This document shows, in pieces, positions 1 through 8,526 of a stretch of 54,758 nucleotides of DNA. The stretch's first letter is position 1, and the number at the start of each line of letters is the position of its first letter. The notes beneath the pieces are model-generated. The model saw only the letters and a program-made list of their open reading frames with translations. It was not told the origin of the DNA and did not search any database. Source of the stretch: Alphaproteobacteria bacterium (lineage in GTDB: Bacteria; Pseudomonadota; Alphaproteobacteria; Caulobacterales; Maricaulaceae); assembly GCA_016124665.1 (NCBI GenBank), contig WGNH01000002.1, positions 1-54,758 of the forward strand, given 5' to 3'. Both the position numbers and the translations under genes were made by a program.

Positions 1-397
1 CCCCTCCGGTCAGGACGAGGCCCCAGATCACGCCTGTCGGTATGAAGGCCGAGAAAATGATCAGAACGGACCGGCGGTTGGAGCCTTTCGGGTCAAAGCC
101 CAGCCCCATATCCCAGCAGAGATGGCGGATGCCGTTCAGGAAATGATAGCTGGCCGACCAGGTAAGGAGGATGAGGCCGATGCGGGTCAGCCAGGCAAGC
201 GATCCGGTGGTCAGGATTTCGACGGCTCCCTCGGCCCCTGTTGCCAGCAGGACCAGCCAGAACGTCAGGGCGATAGTGCCGAGATAATTGCCGATGCCGG
301 ACACCCGGTGGAGAATGGATGACAGCATGGTCGGATGCCAGCGCCACACAGACAAGTGTGGCGAAAGCGGCCTTGTGTCGGTATTTCCGCTGGCCAT
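1..397 (-). CDS. sdhC: Succinate dehydrogenase cytochrome b556 subunit (partial, 3' end cut by window edge)
   Basis: Membrane anchor of respiratory complex II, which binds heme b and the quinone site and holds SdhAB to the inner membrane. The start ATG is at 395-397. The N-terminus carries the family motif RPLSPHL, then HRVSGIG (the Ser/Arg pair of the quinone pocket), a hydrophobic helix around residues 38-58, and GIRHLCWD, the conserved region with the heme-ligand histidine. About 132 residues are present and only the last few should be missing. The rest of the operon (sdhD, sdhA, sdhB) would lie to the left, outside the window. Confidence 0.93.
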   Translation of the reverse strand, partial: MASGNTDTRPLSPHLSVWRWHPTMLSSILHRVSGIGNYLGTIALTFWLVLLATGAEGAVEILTTGSLAWLTRIGLILLTWSASYHFLNGIRHLCWDMGLGFDPKGSNRRSVLIIFSAFIPTGVIWGLVLTGG

Positions 398-483
398 TTG
401 AATTTCCCTGATCAGACAAAGCCCGTTTCGGCGCAGACAATAAGCCGCGCCGGGTCAGGGTCAACGCGCTGGTGCGCTTGTGA

Positions 484-1875
484 TCACTCCATCCTCAGTG
501 ATTCCGGCAGGCGCTCCTCGATGACATTGCCGTCCTCGACGTAAACCACGCCGCCCTTCATCACGAAATCGACGCTCTGCAGGAGGGCGGGATAGGTGAG
601 GAGATCGCCATCGACGGCGATGATGTCGGCATACTGGCCTTCCTGGATGCGGCCCCATTCATCCTGCACGCCCATCAGGACGGACGGCCAGTAGGTGGCC
701 GAGCGGATGACATCCATGACCGGCACGTCCAGCTCGCGGGTCCAGACATCGATCTCGTTCCAGGTGGACTGGCAGTGGAATTTCGTCGGGATACCCGAAT
801 CCGTGCCCACCAGCATGACCACGCCGGCTTCGCGCAATTGCTCGAATTTGCGGCGCAGTGTGGGGCGGCGCAGGGGTGTGAGCTGCATGTATTCCAGCTG
901 GTCAACATGTTCGAGCGAGGCGGCAATGTCGGCAATCGTGTCGGGCTGCAAGCCGCGATGCCAGCAGGTATTGTCCAGACGTTCGGGATTGTCGCGCGTG
1001 CGCTCGTAATTCCACAGCCCCTCAATGGTCGGCGTCCAGAACAGCGGGCCGCCCCGGACCCGGCCTTGCGAGGTGCGGCGGCGCAGGGCCTCGATCACTT
1101 CGGGCGGATATTCTGGTGCGGTGGTCAGGCCGGTATGCTCGAAATTGTCGACGCCGACGTCCAGACCGACAAGGATTTCATCGGCGCGGTGGGAGTGGCC
1201 GACGACGCGCAGGCCGTGGGCGTGGGCCTCGTCTACCAGAGCACGGACCTCTTCGAGCTCCATTTCATCCTGGTCAACCAGCTTGATGACGTCCACACCG
1301 GCTTCGGCCAGTTCACGCACCCGGGCGCGGGCCTCACGGACCGAGGAAATGCCCCAGCGATAGTTTTCCGTGCCGGGATAGGGCTCGTTCTGCAGGAAGG
1401 GCCCGGAGACAAAGAGGCGCGGGCCGGGCAGTTCGCCGGAATTGATGCGGTCGCGGATCGACAGGCTGATATCCAGCGGCGCCCCGAGATCGCGCGCCGT
1501 GGTGACGCCGGCCAGCAGGAGCTGGACCGCCGAGGCCGGCATGATCTCGTCTTCCATGCGATCGGCATAGGTGGGGTGCCAGTGCGAATAATCGGCATGG
1601 CCGGTCAGCATCAGATGGGCATGCATCTCCCACAGGCCGGGCAGGACGGTCATGCCCTCGGTGGAGATGATCTCGTAGCCGTCCGGCACGTCCAGCGAAT
1701 CCTGGTTGCCGACGGCGGTGATGCGGTCATCCTCGACCAGAATGACCGAGTTGTAGACGGGCGGGCCGCCATTGCCATCCAGCAAGGTGCCGCCGACCAG
1801 CGCCTGACGCTCCTGCGCCACAGCTGTGCCGGTCAGTGTCAGGCTGACAGCGAGTGTGAGTATCCGGACGATCAT
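484..1875 (-). CDS. Secreted metal-dependent amidohydrolase family protein
   Basis: 463 residues. The start at 1875 was chosen because it begins a signal peptide (MIVRILTLAVSLTLTG...TAVAQ); the reading frame stays open far upstream, but that part runs antisense through the neighbouring dehydrogenase. The amidohydrolase (imidazolonepropionase/prolidase-like) hallmarks are in order: GLWEMHAHL gives the HxH metal pair (about H85/H87), VIKLVDQ the possible bridging lysine, VVGHSHRA and NFEHTG the next histidines, and VGTDSG the final aspartate. The C-terminus closes the N-terminal beta-sandwich (YADIIAVDGD). The family cleaves C-N bonds of cyclic amides or dipeptides; the substrate cannot be read from sequence. 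It is divergent from the dehydrogenase at 1996, so the 1876-1995 gap must hold both promoters. Confidence 0.88.
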   Translation of the reverse strand: MIVRILTLAVSLTLTGTAVAQERQALVGGTLLDGNGGPPVYNSVILVEDDRITAVGNQDSLDVPDGYEIISTEGMTVLPGLWEMHAHLMLTGHADYSHWHPTYADRMEDEIMPASAVQLLLAGVTTARDLGAPLDISLSIRDRINSGELPGPRLFVSGPFLQNEPYPGTENYRWGISSVREARARVRELAEAGVDVIKLVDQDEMELEEVRALVDEAHAHGLRVVGHSHRADEILVGLDVGVDNFEHTGLTTAPEYPPEVIEALRRRTSQGRVRGGPLFWTPTIEGLWNYERTRDNPERLDNTCWHRGLQPDTIADIAASLEHVDQLEYMQLTPLRRPTLRRKFEQLREAGVVMLVGTDSGIPTKFHCQSTWNEIDVWTRELDVPVMDVIRSATYWPSVLMGVQDEWGRIQEGQYADIIAVDGDLLTYPALLQSVDFVMKGGVVYVEDGNVIEERLPESLRME

Positions 1876-1995
1876 GACAAGTCCCTCCCGAAGCGTTGAA
1901 TTGACGCTAACCTGTCTGGCAGATTGGTCAAAAGCAATCCTTGCGCCCATGTTGAGCGTATAGAGGTACAGAAAACCAATCGGGGAGCCCACACC

Positions 1996-2877
1996 ATGAC
2001 CATCACGAAACCTGCCGCCGTTGTCACCGGAGCCTCGACCGGGATCGGTCATGCCACGGCGCAAGTCCTGATCGAACAGGGCTGGCACGTCTTTGCCGGC
2101 GTCCGCAAGGATGAGGATGCCGCACGGCTGAGCCAGGAATTCGGCGACAGCGTTACGCCTTTGAAGATGGAAGTGACGGATTCGGACTCCATGAATGCGG
2201 CCGGGGAAAAGGTGCGCGAGGCGCTGGGCGGAAAGACGCTGCAGGGCCTGGTCTGCAATGCCGGTGTCGCGGTGACCGGGCCGATCCTGCACATTCCGGT
2301 CGAGGAGTTTGAACAACAGCTCGACATCAATGTGCTGGGCGTGGTGCGCACGGTGCAGGCTTTCGGGCCGTTGCTGGGCGCGGACAAATCCCTCAGCGGC
2401 AAGCCGGGCCGGGTGGTCACCATGTCGTCCGTCGCCGGGAAAATGGGCATGCCCTTTGTCGGCCCCTATGCGGCGTCCAAACACGCGCTGGAAGGCCTGT
2501 CGAAATCCCTGCGCAAGGAATTGGCGCTCTATGGTATCGGCGTTCACATCATCGGGCCGGGCGCGGTCGCCACGCCGATCTGGGACAAGGCGGATGATAC
2601 CAGCGAGCTCGATAAATACCGCCACACCGATTACATCAAATCCATGGAGCGGGTGTTTCACTGGATGATGGATCGCGGTCCGAAAGGCCTGCCGCCGCGC
2701 CAGATCGGGGCACGCGTGCATCACTGCCTGACGGCCCCGAACCCGAAAAACCGCTATGCGGAAGTGCCGCAACGGTTTGAGAACTGGACCATGCCGCGCC
2801 TGCTGCCTGAAGAATTCGTCGACAAGCAGGTCATCAAGCGCCTCGGCCTGCGCCCGGAAGACCTCAAGCGCGGCTAA
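1996..2877 (+). CDS. Short-chain dehydrogenase/reductase (SDR) family oxidoreductase
   Basis: 293 residues. The start at 1996 follows a good ribosome site (GGGGAG at 1982-1987); an upstream in-frame start at 1924 lacks one. A classical SDR is visible: cofactor motif TGASTGIG at residues 11-18, CNAG, the SSV serine, and catalytic YxxxK at about Y158/K162 in PYAASKHAL. The Rossmann fold reduces or oxidises a carbonyl/alcohol with NAD(P)H. The C-terminal extension (about 60 residues) resembles SDRs acting on larger lipid-like or retinol-like substrates, but no substrate can be assigned. It is followed at 58 bp by the DUF885 gene on the same strand, possibly cotranscribed. Confidence 0.9.
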   Translation: MTITKPAAVVTGASTGIGHATAQVLIEQGWHVFAGVRKDEDAARLSQEFGDSVTPLKMEVTDSDSMNAAGEKVREALGGKTLQGLVCNAGVAVTGPILHIPVEEFEQQLDINVLGVVRTVQAFGPLLGADKSLSGKPGRVVTMSSVAGKMGMPFVGPYAASKHALEGLSKSLRKELALYGIGVHIIGPGAVATPIWDKADDTSELDKYRHTDYIKSMERVFHWMMDRGPKGLPPRQIGARVHHCLTAPNPKNRYAEVPQRFENWTMPRLLPEEFVDKQVIKRLGLRPEDLKRG

Positions 2878-2935
2878 GGGCTGACATCTGAAGAATCTGG
2901 TCTAGTCTCTCCGGCGAACACTCGGGGAGAGAGAC

Positions 2936-4690
2936 ATGCTGCGTGCCCTTCTGATTTCAGGCCTTTTGTTTTCGGCTCCGGCCCTTGCCGATGATGCCGG
3001 GGATTTCGAGGCGCTGATTGCCGACTTCGAGGCCCATGAAAACCGCGATGATCCGGACGAAAACCCGGATGCGGCCGGGCGCTGGGACGATCTCTCGCCG
3101 GAACGCTTTGCCGAGGACCGCGCCGCGGATGTGGTGTTCCTTGAGCGGCTGGAGGCGATCGAGGAAGACAATCTGCCGGCCGCGCAGATCGTGAATTTCG
3201 CAACGCTGGACTATCTCCTGCGCTTCCGTGTCGAGCTGGCGCAATATGACATGCAGCGCGCGCCGTTTTCCAATGATAGCGGCTTTTTCTCGACCCCGCT
3301 TTACGTTGCGTCCTCGACCCGGCCCTCGAATGTGGAAGAGGCGGAGAACTGGATTGCGCGGCTGGAAGACTTGCCGCGCTATCTGGATGAAAACATCTAC
3401 TGGATGCGCGAAGGCATAGAGGCGGGCTACACCCAGCCGGCCAATATCATCGGCGGGGTGCGCGACCAGATCGCGGCGATTGCGGCGATGAGCGTCGAGG
3501 ACACCGGCATGGTGGCGCCGATCGACGCCCTGCCGCGCGGCGTACCGCAAGCCGAACGCGACCGTTTGCGCGCGGAGGCCGTGGCGGCTGTGGAAGATCA
3601 TGTCCTGCCCGCCTATCACGATCTTCTCACCTTCATGGACGAGGAATATGTGCCGGCGGCGCGCGAAGATCTGGGCATTTCCTCGGTTCCGGGCGGGCGC
3701 GAGCAATACCAGGCGCTGGTGCGCTACCACACCACGCTGGATACCAGCCCGGAGGAAGTGCATCAGCGCGGTCTCGCCGAAGTTGCCCGGATCCGCTCGG
3801 AGATGGAAGCCATCATCGAGGAAGTGGAATTTGACGGTACATTCGCGGAATTCCTGAACTTCATGCGGACCGATCCGCAATTCTATGCCGAGAGCGAAGA
3901 AGAGCTGATGATGTATGCGTCCTGGCTGGCGAAGCGGGCGGATGATGCCATGCCGCGCTTTTTCGGCCGGCTGCCGCGCCTGCCCTATGGTGTCCGGCCG
4001 GTGCCGGCCTCGATGGCGCCGACCTATACGACGGGCCGCTACTGGCCGGGATCGCTGGAGAATGGTGTGGCCGGCGGATATATGGTCAATACCTATAACC
4101 TGTCGCAGCGGCCGCTCTACAATCTGCCAGCTTTGACAGTTCACGAGGCCGTGCCGGGCCACCATCACCAGATCGCGCTGGCGCAGGAGCTGGAGAATGT
4201 GCCGGAATTCCGGCGCAATACCTATATCACCGCCTTTGGTGAAGGCTGGGGGCTCTATACCGAGTTTCTCGCGGAAGAAATGGGCATGTATTCAACGCCC
4301 TATGACCAGTTTGGCCGGCTCACTTACGAGATGTGGCGCGCCTGCCGCCTCGTGGTCGATACCGGTATCCATTATATGGGCTGGACACGGGACCAGGCCG
4401 AGGCCTGCTTCCTCGAGAATTCCGCTCTCGCTCCGCACAATATCCGCACCGAGGTCTCGCGCTATATTTCCTGGCCGGGACAGGCGCTGGCCTACAAGAC
4501 CGGCGAATTGCTGATGCGGGATTTGCGGGCCCGCGCCGAGGCGCGCCTCGGCGAGGCTTTCGACATCCGCGATTTCCATGACGAATTGCTGTCGGAAGGG
4601 GCGGTGCCGCTGGGTTATCTGGAAGACCGCACCATGGCATGGATCGAAGAGGTGCTGGAGGCGGCCGAAGCGGAAGAAGAAGGTGAATAA
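2936..4690 (+). CDS. DUF885 family secreted protein (putative metallopeptidase-like)
   Basis: 584 residues with an N-terminal signal peptide (MLRALLISGLLFSAPALA). The DUF885 signature is clear: HEAVPGHHHQ from about residue 403 and EGWGLYTE from about residue 436, which together look like a thermolysin/M3-type HExxH-like zinc site with a downstream glutamate. The family is usually annotated as uncharacterised or as putative dipeptidyl carboxypeptidase-like. The length fits the family (about 580-620). A GGGAG ribosome site lies just before the ATG. It ends with an acidic tail. The role is probably periplasmic peptide turnover, by inference only. Confidence 0.9.
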   Translation: MLRALLISGLLFSAPALADDAGDFEALIADFEAHENRDDPDENPDAAGRWDDLSPERFAEDRAADVVFLERLEAIEEDNLPAAQIVNFATLDYLLRFRVELAQYDMQRAPFSNDSGFFSTPLYVASSTRPSNVEEAENWIARLEDLPRYLDENIYWMREGIEAGYTQPANIIGGVRDQIAAIAAMSVEDTGMVAPIDALPRGVPQAERDRLRAEAVAAVEDHVLPAYHDLLTFMDEEYVPAAREDLGISSVPGGREQYQALVRYHTTLDTSPEEVHQRGLAEVARIRSEMEAIIEEVEFDGTFAEFLNFMRTDPQFYAESEEELMMYASWLAKRADDAMPRFFGRLPRLPYGVRPVPASMAPTYTTGRYWPGSLENGVAGGYMVNTYNLSQRPLYNLPALTVHEAVPGHHHQIALAQELENVPEFRRNTYITAFGEGWGLYTEFLAEEMGMYSTPYDQFGRLTYEMWRACRLVVDTGIHYMGWTRDQAEACFLENSALAPHNIRTEVSRYISWPGQALAYKTGELLMRDLRARAEARLGEAFDIRDFHDELLSEGAVPLGYLEDRTMAWIEEVLEAAEAEEEGE

Positions 4691-4872
4691 CCCTGTAAAA
4701 TGATGGGTTTTTAGCAGCAGCAAATTCAACGGCTTGGAATCGAATCGCTAACTGTCATGATATGGTTGTGTTGACGCTGACGCCGGGCGTCTTGATATAA
4801 AGCAAGTTCCGCGGTCGCGCCTGCCCGGACCGGAAGGCGCGGTAACCACCGGATTTCAGCTGCTCCGGCGCG

Positions 4873-6162
4873 ATGGCCGGTTATTGCCATATCATGCCAC
4901 AACACGCTTCAAGCGGATTGCCGGACAAGATCCGGTCGCTCCTGACCCAGTCGTCTGATCTCGATATCGGGCAGATGGAATTCATCAATCTGGATGAAGT
5001 CCGTGCCGTGTGTGGCGAGAATTGGGGCCATTGGCGCGAGCGGATATTTATCGCTGCCGACTCCATCATTGCAAAACACACCAGCAGGGCGGATCTGGTG
5101 GTCCGCTGCAATGCCGGGTTTATCGTCATATTTGCCGAGCTCGACCAGGACGATGTCCGCAAGGTCTGCAACGAAATTGCGGCGCGGGTCCGGGAGTTTT
5201 TCCTCGGCTCGGAAGAATTTGCGCATCTCGGCCTGCGCATGGAAGCCTCGCGGGTTTCGGCGAACGAGTTCGCGCGGAAAATCCAGCAGGCCCGCGCGGA
5301 GGTCCTGCCTACAGCAGCGACGGCCCATCCCGAAGACGAATTCCAGGATGCCCATGCCGCCACGCCGCAGCCGGTTCTGCGGGGACAGGTCCCGAAAGTC
5401 ATGATTGCCTTTCTGCCGGTCTGGTCGGCCACAGCCGAAGCCGTGGGGACGTTTTTCTGTGTGCCATACCGCAAGACACGCGATGGCGGCCTGATCTATG
5501 GTCAGGAGGTCCTGACCGGGAGTGCAAGTCCGCAGGACCGTCTGACCCTGAACGTCCATATCGTCCGGCGCACAATCGAGGCTCTGAACGCCCTGGATGA
5601 GCGCGGGCTGAAATCCGCCATCGGTCTTTCGATCAGCTATTCCGTGCTGGCCATGGCCCGCACGCGCGTGCCCCTGATGCAGGAGCTGGCGGCCATTCCA
5701 GAGCACTTCAAGCGGCAGGTCCTGATCCGTATTGACGGCACACCCGTCGATGCACCCGCCGGCCAGATTTCAGAACTGACGCGGATCGCTTCCCAGTATT
5801 GCGGGCAGCTGATCATGGAATTGCCGATGCGGCCGCCCTCTTTCGAGCGGTTTGCCGGGGCAAAAATCGATGTGGTCGGACTTCAGCTGCTGAACAGACA
5901 GGATACGCTGTATCAGCACCGGCCGGAAATCGAACGGCATGTGCTGGATGCGCGGCGCCGCAACCGCGCGCTCTACCTGGCCAATTGCCAGTCCAGGGCG
6001 GTGGTGCGGGAAGCCGCGGCGCACGGTCTCAACTTCTTTGCCGGACCGGCCATCGGCGCGCCGCTGGACATGCCGTCGGCGCCTTACCGGCTGTCATGGA
6101 ATCAGGTCGGACAGTTGCGGAGTGCTGCCGCCCAGGCCGGCCGCCATCAGGCGAACGGCTAA
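4873..6162 (+). CDS. Degenerate GGDEF/EAL-like regulatory protein
   Basis: 429 residues, no signal peptide. Residues about 20-130 have the spacing of a GGDEF/nucleotide-cyclase fold (ADLVVRCNAGFIVIF, then EIAARVREFF), but no GG(D/E)EF motif is present. Residues about 170-415 resemble an EAL fold (ELTRIASQYCGQLIMEL, then GAKIDVVGLQLL, then GLNFFAGPAIG at the end, the position of the usual 'GYlfgkP'), yet the catalytic EAL motif and most metal ligands are absent. It is therefore more likely a c-di-GMP-related sensor/scaffold than an enzyme. An alternative start, MPQHASS at 4894, is possible. Its stop codon lies inside the 27-bp repeat at 6157-6183. Confidence 0.6.
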   Translation: MAGYCHIMPQHASSGLPDKIRSLLTQSSDLDIGQMEFINLDEVRAVCGENWGHWRERIFIAADSIIAKHTSRADLVVRCNAGFIVIFAELDQDDVRKVCNEIAARVREFFLGSEEFAHLGLRMEASRVSANEFARKIQQARAEVLPTAATAHPEDEFQDAHAATPQPVLRGQVPKVMIAFLPVWSATAEAVGTFFCVPYRKTRDGGLIYGQEVLTGSASPQDRLTLNVHIVRRTIEALNALDERGLKSAIGLSISYSVLAMARTRVPLMQELAAIPEHFKRQVLIRIDGTPVDAPAGQISELTRIASQYCGQLIMELPMRPPSFERFAGAKIDVVGLQLLNRQDTLYQHRPEIERHVLDARRRNRALYLANCQSRAVVREAAAHGLNFFAGPAIGAPLDMPSAPYRLSWNQVGQLRSAAAQAGRHQANG

Positions 6163-6183
6163 CCTCCCGTGCGGCGGGCCTCG
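6157..6183. repeat. Diverged copy of the TPR-like gene 3' end (left copy of pair 1)
   Basis: Matches 7813-7839 at 25 of 27 bases. On the minus strand it reads ...EARRTGG-stop, the same eight codons that end the gene at 7815-8468. Both mismatches fall at third codon positions and are synonymous. It overlaps the stop of the GGDEF/EAL-like gene. Confidence 0.85.
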
Positions 6184-6279
6184 AAGGGAACAGAAGGACT
6201 GGCAAGTAGCATCAGCAATCGAATCGATCTTAGGTTATTTGATTGATGAAAGGTCGGCGTACGCTGAAATCGATGAGAC

Positions 6280-7818
6280 GTGAAAAAAGAAACAAAAATT
6301 CGTCTTCGATACGAACGAGCGGTTGGCTATTTGTCGGACCTGATATCCCCATGGCCCGAAAAAGACTTTTTGATTTTGATTTGGGCCACCTACAAACTTG
6401 GCCGCAGCCCGAATGCTGTGTCGGCCAGAGCAATTCAGCCGCCTAGAGACCTTAGACGGGCCAATTCGTTTCTAGAGTTGGGAGTGTTTCCATGGGAGCT
6501 GGAAACGTTACTCAACGAATATTTTGTAAGCGCCAGAGTTGAAGAACCAAAAAGGCGTTTGGGGTCACCCGATGAAAATTGGAACCAAATCGCCCTTATG
6601 CTGTCCAAGCTTAGGCATCTTGAAAATTCTGAATTTCTGTATTTTGGACGGTCGCAAAGTATTTGGGCAGAGATGCGCCGAATTCCGCATCGACAATTTT
6701 TTTGGCAACAAGACATAACGAATAAACTCTATCTATTTCGAGCCGCATATCTGTTTGGCAAAGAGTTCGATGAAATTTATTACGCCGATTATGGTTCCTG
6801 TTTCGAAAAAGTATTCAAAACAGGTTTTGCATATTTTGCCCATTTCATGAGCCAACCTATCGCCAAAGACTTCGTGGACCTTCGCGAACTGGGCATAGAT
6901 GAGGAAACAAATAGAGCAGTTCTGGAGCGTCTATGTTTGTCAATTGACGCTGCTAAGGTTGAAGATGAGCGGCCAAAATATACAGGTTACCGATCAAGCT
7001 TACTGCGCCCGAATCCTATCATCAGAACAGACGATGGCTCACTTTTTTGTCCGTTGGTAGAGTTGCTTTTTGAGCGAATAACATTGGGCCTTTACTACGA
7101 TCTGGTCAAAGCCGGTCCTGAGGTGATGAAAGCAGTTTCAAAAAATTTCGAGAATTACGTCACGCTTATTTTTTCTGAGATCTCCGGATTGGATTCCGTT
7201 GAAACGGAATTTGTCTACAAGACTGGCAAAGAAAAAATCTTATCTCCGGATGTCCTTGGGATTCGCGACGGATCGCTAGACATGATCGTTGAATGCAAAC
7301 TCAAACGTATGCCGGTTTCAATGAAATTTGGTGACGCTGACCTATCGGGCAGGATCGTTGACGATCTCGCTAAAGCGATCGTTCAGATATGGAAGTTTCA
7401 TGATGACGTGTGCCTAGGGAGGGTCGGTTTAGGCTACAGCTCCGAAACAGAACCGCTTGGTCTGGTTGTTACATTGGACGACTGGTTCACTCTCAATAGT
7501 GCATTCGTCGATTATCTTCTCGACAAAGCGAGAGAAATTGCTGCCGAAAAAATTCACGATTTCCGCGAAGAAAAGGAAATTCCCGTTGCGTTTATGTCTA
7601 TCGGTGACCTTGAGGAGATAGCCGGTCGTGCGAGCTATGATGATCTTCGTAGGTTTGTTTTGCTGTCTACCGACACCGATCTTGCTGGATGGAATAAAGC
7701 AGGCTTGTTCAAAGATAAGATTTCGAAGAATCCGCGAGTGGCATTCAAATTTCTTGATGATTTGGACAAAGTCTTGCCAGGTTGGGGCCAGTGGGCAGAC
7801 GGCGACGCAGCGGGCTAA
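6280..7818 (+). CDS. Putative PD-(D/E)XK-fold nuclease, accessory gene
   Basis: 512 residues, not recognised as a named family. The base composition is clearly more AT-rich than both neighbours, suggesting horizontal transfer. In the middle, D324 (SPDVLGIRDG) followed by a strand ending in E338-C-K340 (LDMIVECKLKR) gives the D-Xn-E-X-K arrangement of PD-(D/E)XK nucleases, preceded by a conserved-looking helix (NFENYVTLIFSEI). The N-terminal 250 residues are helical and aromatic-rich with no motif I know; no signal peptide or membrane helix. The stop codon at 7816-7818 lies inside a repeat shared with the gene on the left. It is probably a defence or mobile-element nuclease; this is inferred from motif, composition and the insertion-like borders. 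Confidence 0.6.
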   Translation: MKKETKIRLRYERAVGYLSDLISPWPEKDFLILIWATYKLGRSPNAVSARAIQPPRDLRRANSFLELGVFPWELETLLNEYFVSARVEEPKRRLGSPDENWNQIALMLSKLRHLENSEFLYFGRSQSIWAEMRRIPHRQFFWQQDITNKLYLFRAAYLFGKEFDEIYYADYGSCFEKVFKTGFAYFAHFMSQPIAKDFVDLRELGIDEETNRAVLERLCLSIDAAKVEDERPKYTGYRSSLLRPNPIIRTDDGSLFCPLVELLFERITLGLYYDLVKAGPEVMKAVSKNFENYVTLIFSEISGLDSVETEFVYKTGKEKILSPDVLGIRDGSLDMIVECKLKRMPVSMKFGDADLSGRIVDDLAKAIVQIWKFHDDVCLGRVGLGYSSETEPLGLVVTLDDWFTLNSAFVDYLLDKAREIAAEKIHDFREEKEIPVAFMSIGDLEEIAGRASYDDLRRFVLLSTDTDLAGWNKAGLFKDKISKNPRVAFKFLDDLDKVLPGWGQWADGDAAG

Positions 7819-7839
7819 CCGCCCGTGCGGCGCGCCTCG
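7813..7839. repeat. TPR-like gene 3' end (right copy of pair 1)
   Basis: The functional 3' end of the gene at 7815-8468, duplicated at 6157-6183 (25/27). The accessory nuclease gene lies between the two copies, and its stop overlaps this copy. Confidence 0.85.
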
Positions 7840-8468
7840 TTGATGTGACCCCGGATCAACAGCGCGGCCACAGCCTCTTCGTCACTGGCGGCCAGATCGA
7901 GCGCGCGCTGCATATCCGCTTCTGCGGCATCCAGATCCCCCAGCTCGTATCGGGCTTGGGCGCGTGTGCGCCAGGCGTCGAAATTCCGCGGTTCAAACGA
8001 GATCGCCTGTGCGGCATCGGCCTCAACCGCCGCCCATTCGCCCATTCCGGCGGCGGCGCGGGCGCGTCCCAGCCAGAGCGGCGCGGATTGCGGAGAAAAA
8101 TCCAGAGCCCGGGCATAGACGCGGCGCGCTTCTTCGGGATGTCCGGCGCTCATCCAGGCTTCACCGGCCTCGGCGAGATAGAGGACTTTCATGGTGTCCG
8201 GGCCGCCATCCGGGGCTTCGGCCAGCGCCTGCAGGCGGAAAGCGCCTTCCTCTTCCTCGCCCAGCGCGATCAGCGCGCGGGCCACGCAATGGCGGGCGGG
8301 CCAGCCGCCACCTTCATAGCGCCAGGCCAAAGCGTCCTCATAAGCCGCATCGGCATTGACCTCTATGCCGGCGAGACAGGCTTCATACCGGTCATGATCA
8401 GGCGCCTGCGCGAAGGCCATGGAGGTGGCGGCCGCGCTGGCCGCAGCTGCTAAAACAAGACGCTTCAT
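7815..8468 (-). CDS. Secreted TPR-repeat-like protein
   Basis: 217 residues. The start at 8468 begins a signal peptide (MKRLVLAAAASAAATSMAFAQ). The mature part is made of alternating helix pairs rich in Ala, Glu and aromatic residues (for example SAGHPEEARRVYARALDFSP, then WAAVEADAAQAISFEP, then DLDAAEADMQRALDL), typical of tetratricopeptide repeats, about five copies at 34-residue spacing. It is probably a periplasmic protein-protein interaction scaffold; partner unknown. Its last codons are duplicated at 6157-6183 on the far side of the nuclease gene, so this gene originally lay directly convergent with the GGDEF/EAL-like gene. Confidence 0.8.
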   Translation of the reverse strand: MKRLVLAAAASAAATSMAFAQAPDHDRYEACLAGIEVNADAAYEDALAWRYEGGGWPARHCVARALIALGEEEEGAFRLQALAEAPDGGPDTMKVLYLAEAGEAWMSAGHPEEARRVYARALDFSPQSAPLWLGRARAAAGMGEWAAVEADAAQAISFEPRNFDAWRTRAQARYELGDLDAAEADMQRALDLAASDEEAVAALLIRGHINEARRTGG

Positions 8469-8526
8469 GTCCGGGACTCCCCAATGCTCATTGGACCCAG
8501 CATAGGCGGGGGCTAGATTGGCGTCC

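Noticed and set aside
484-2772. Long open frame extending the amidohydrolase upstream
   Set aside because: The upstream part is antisense to the dehydrogenase gene; the signal peptide start at 1875 is the sensible one.
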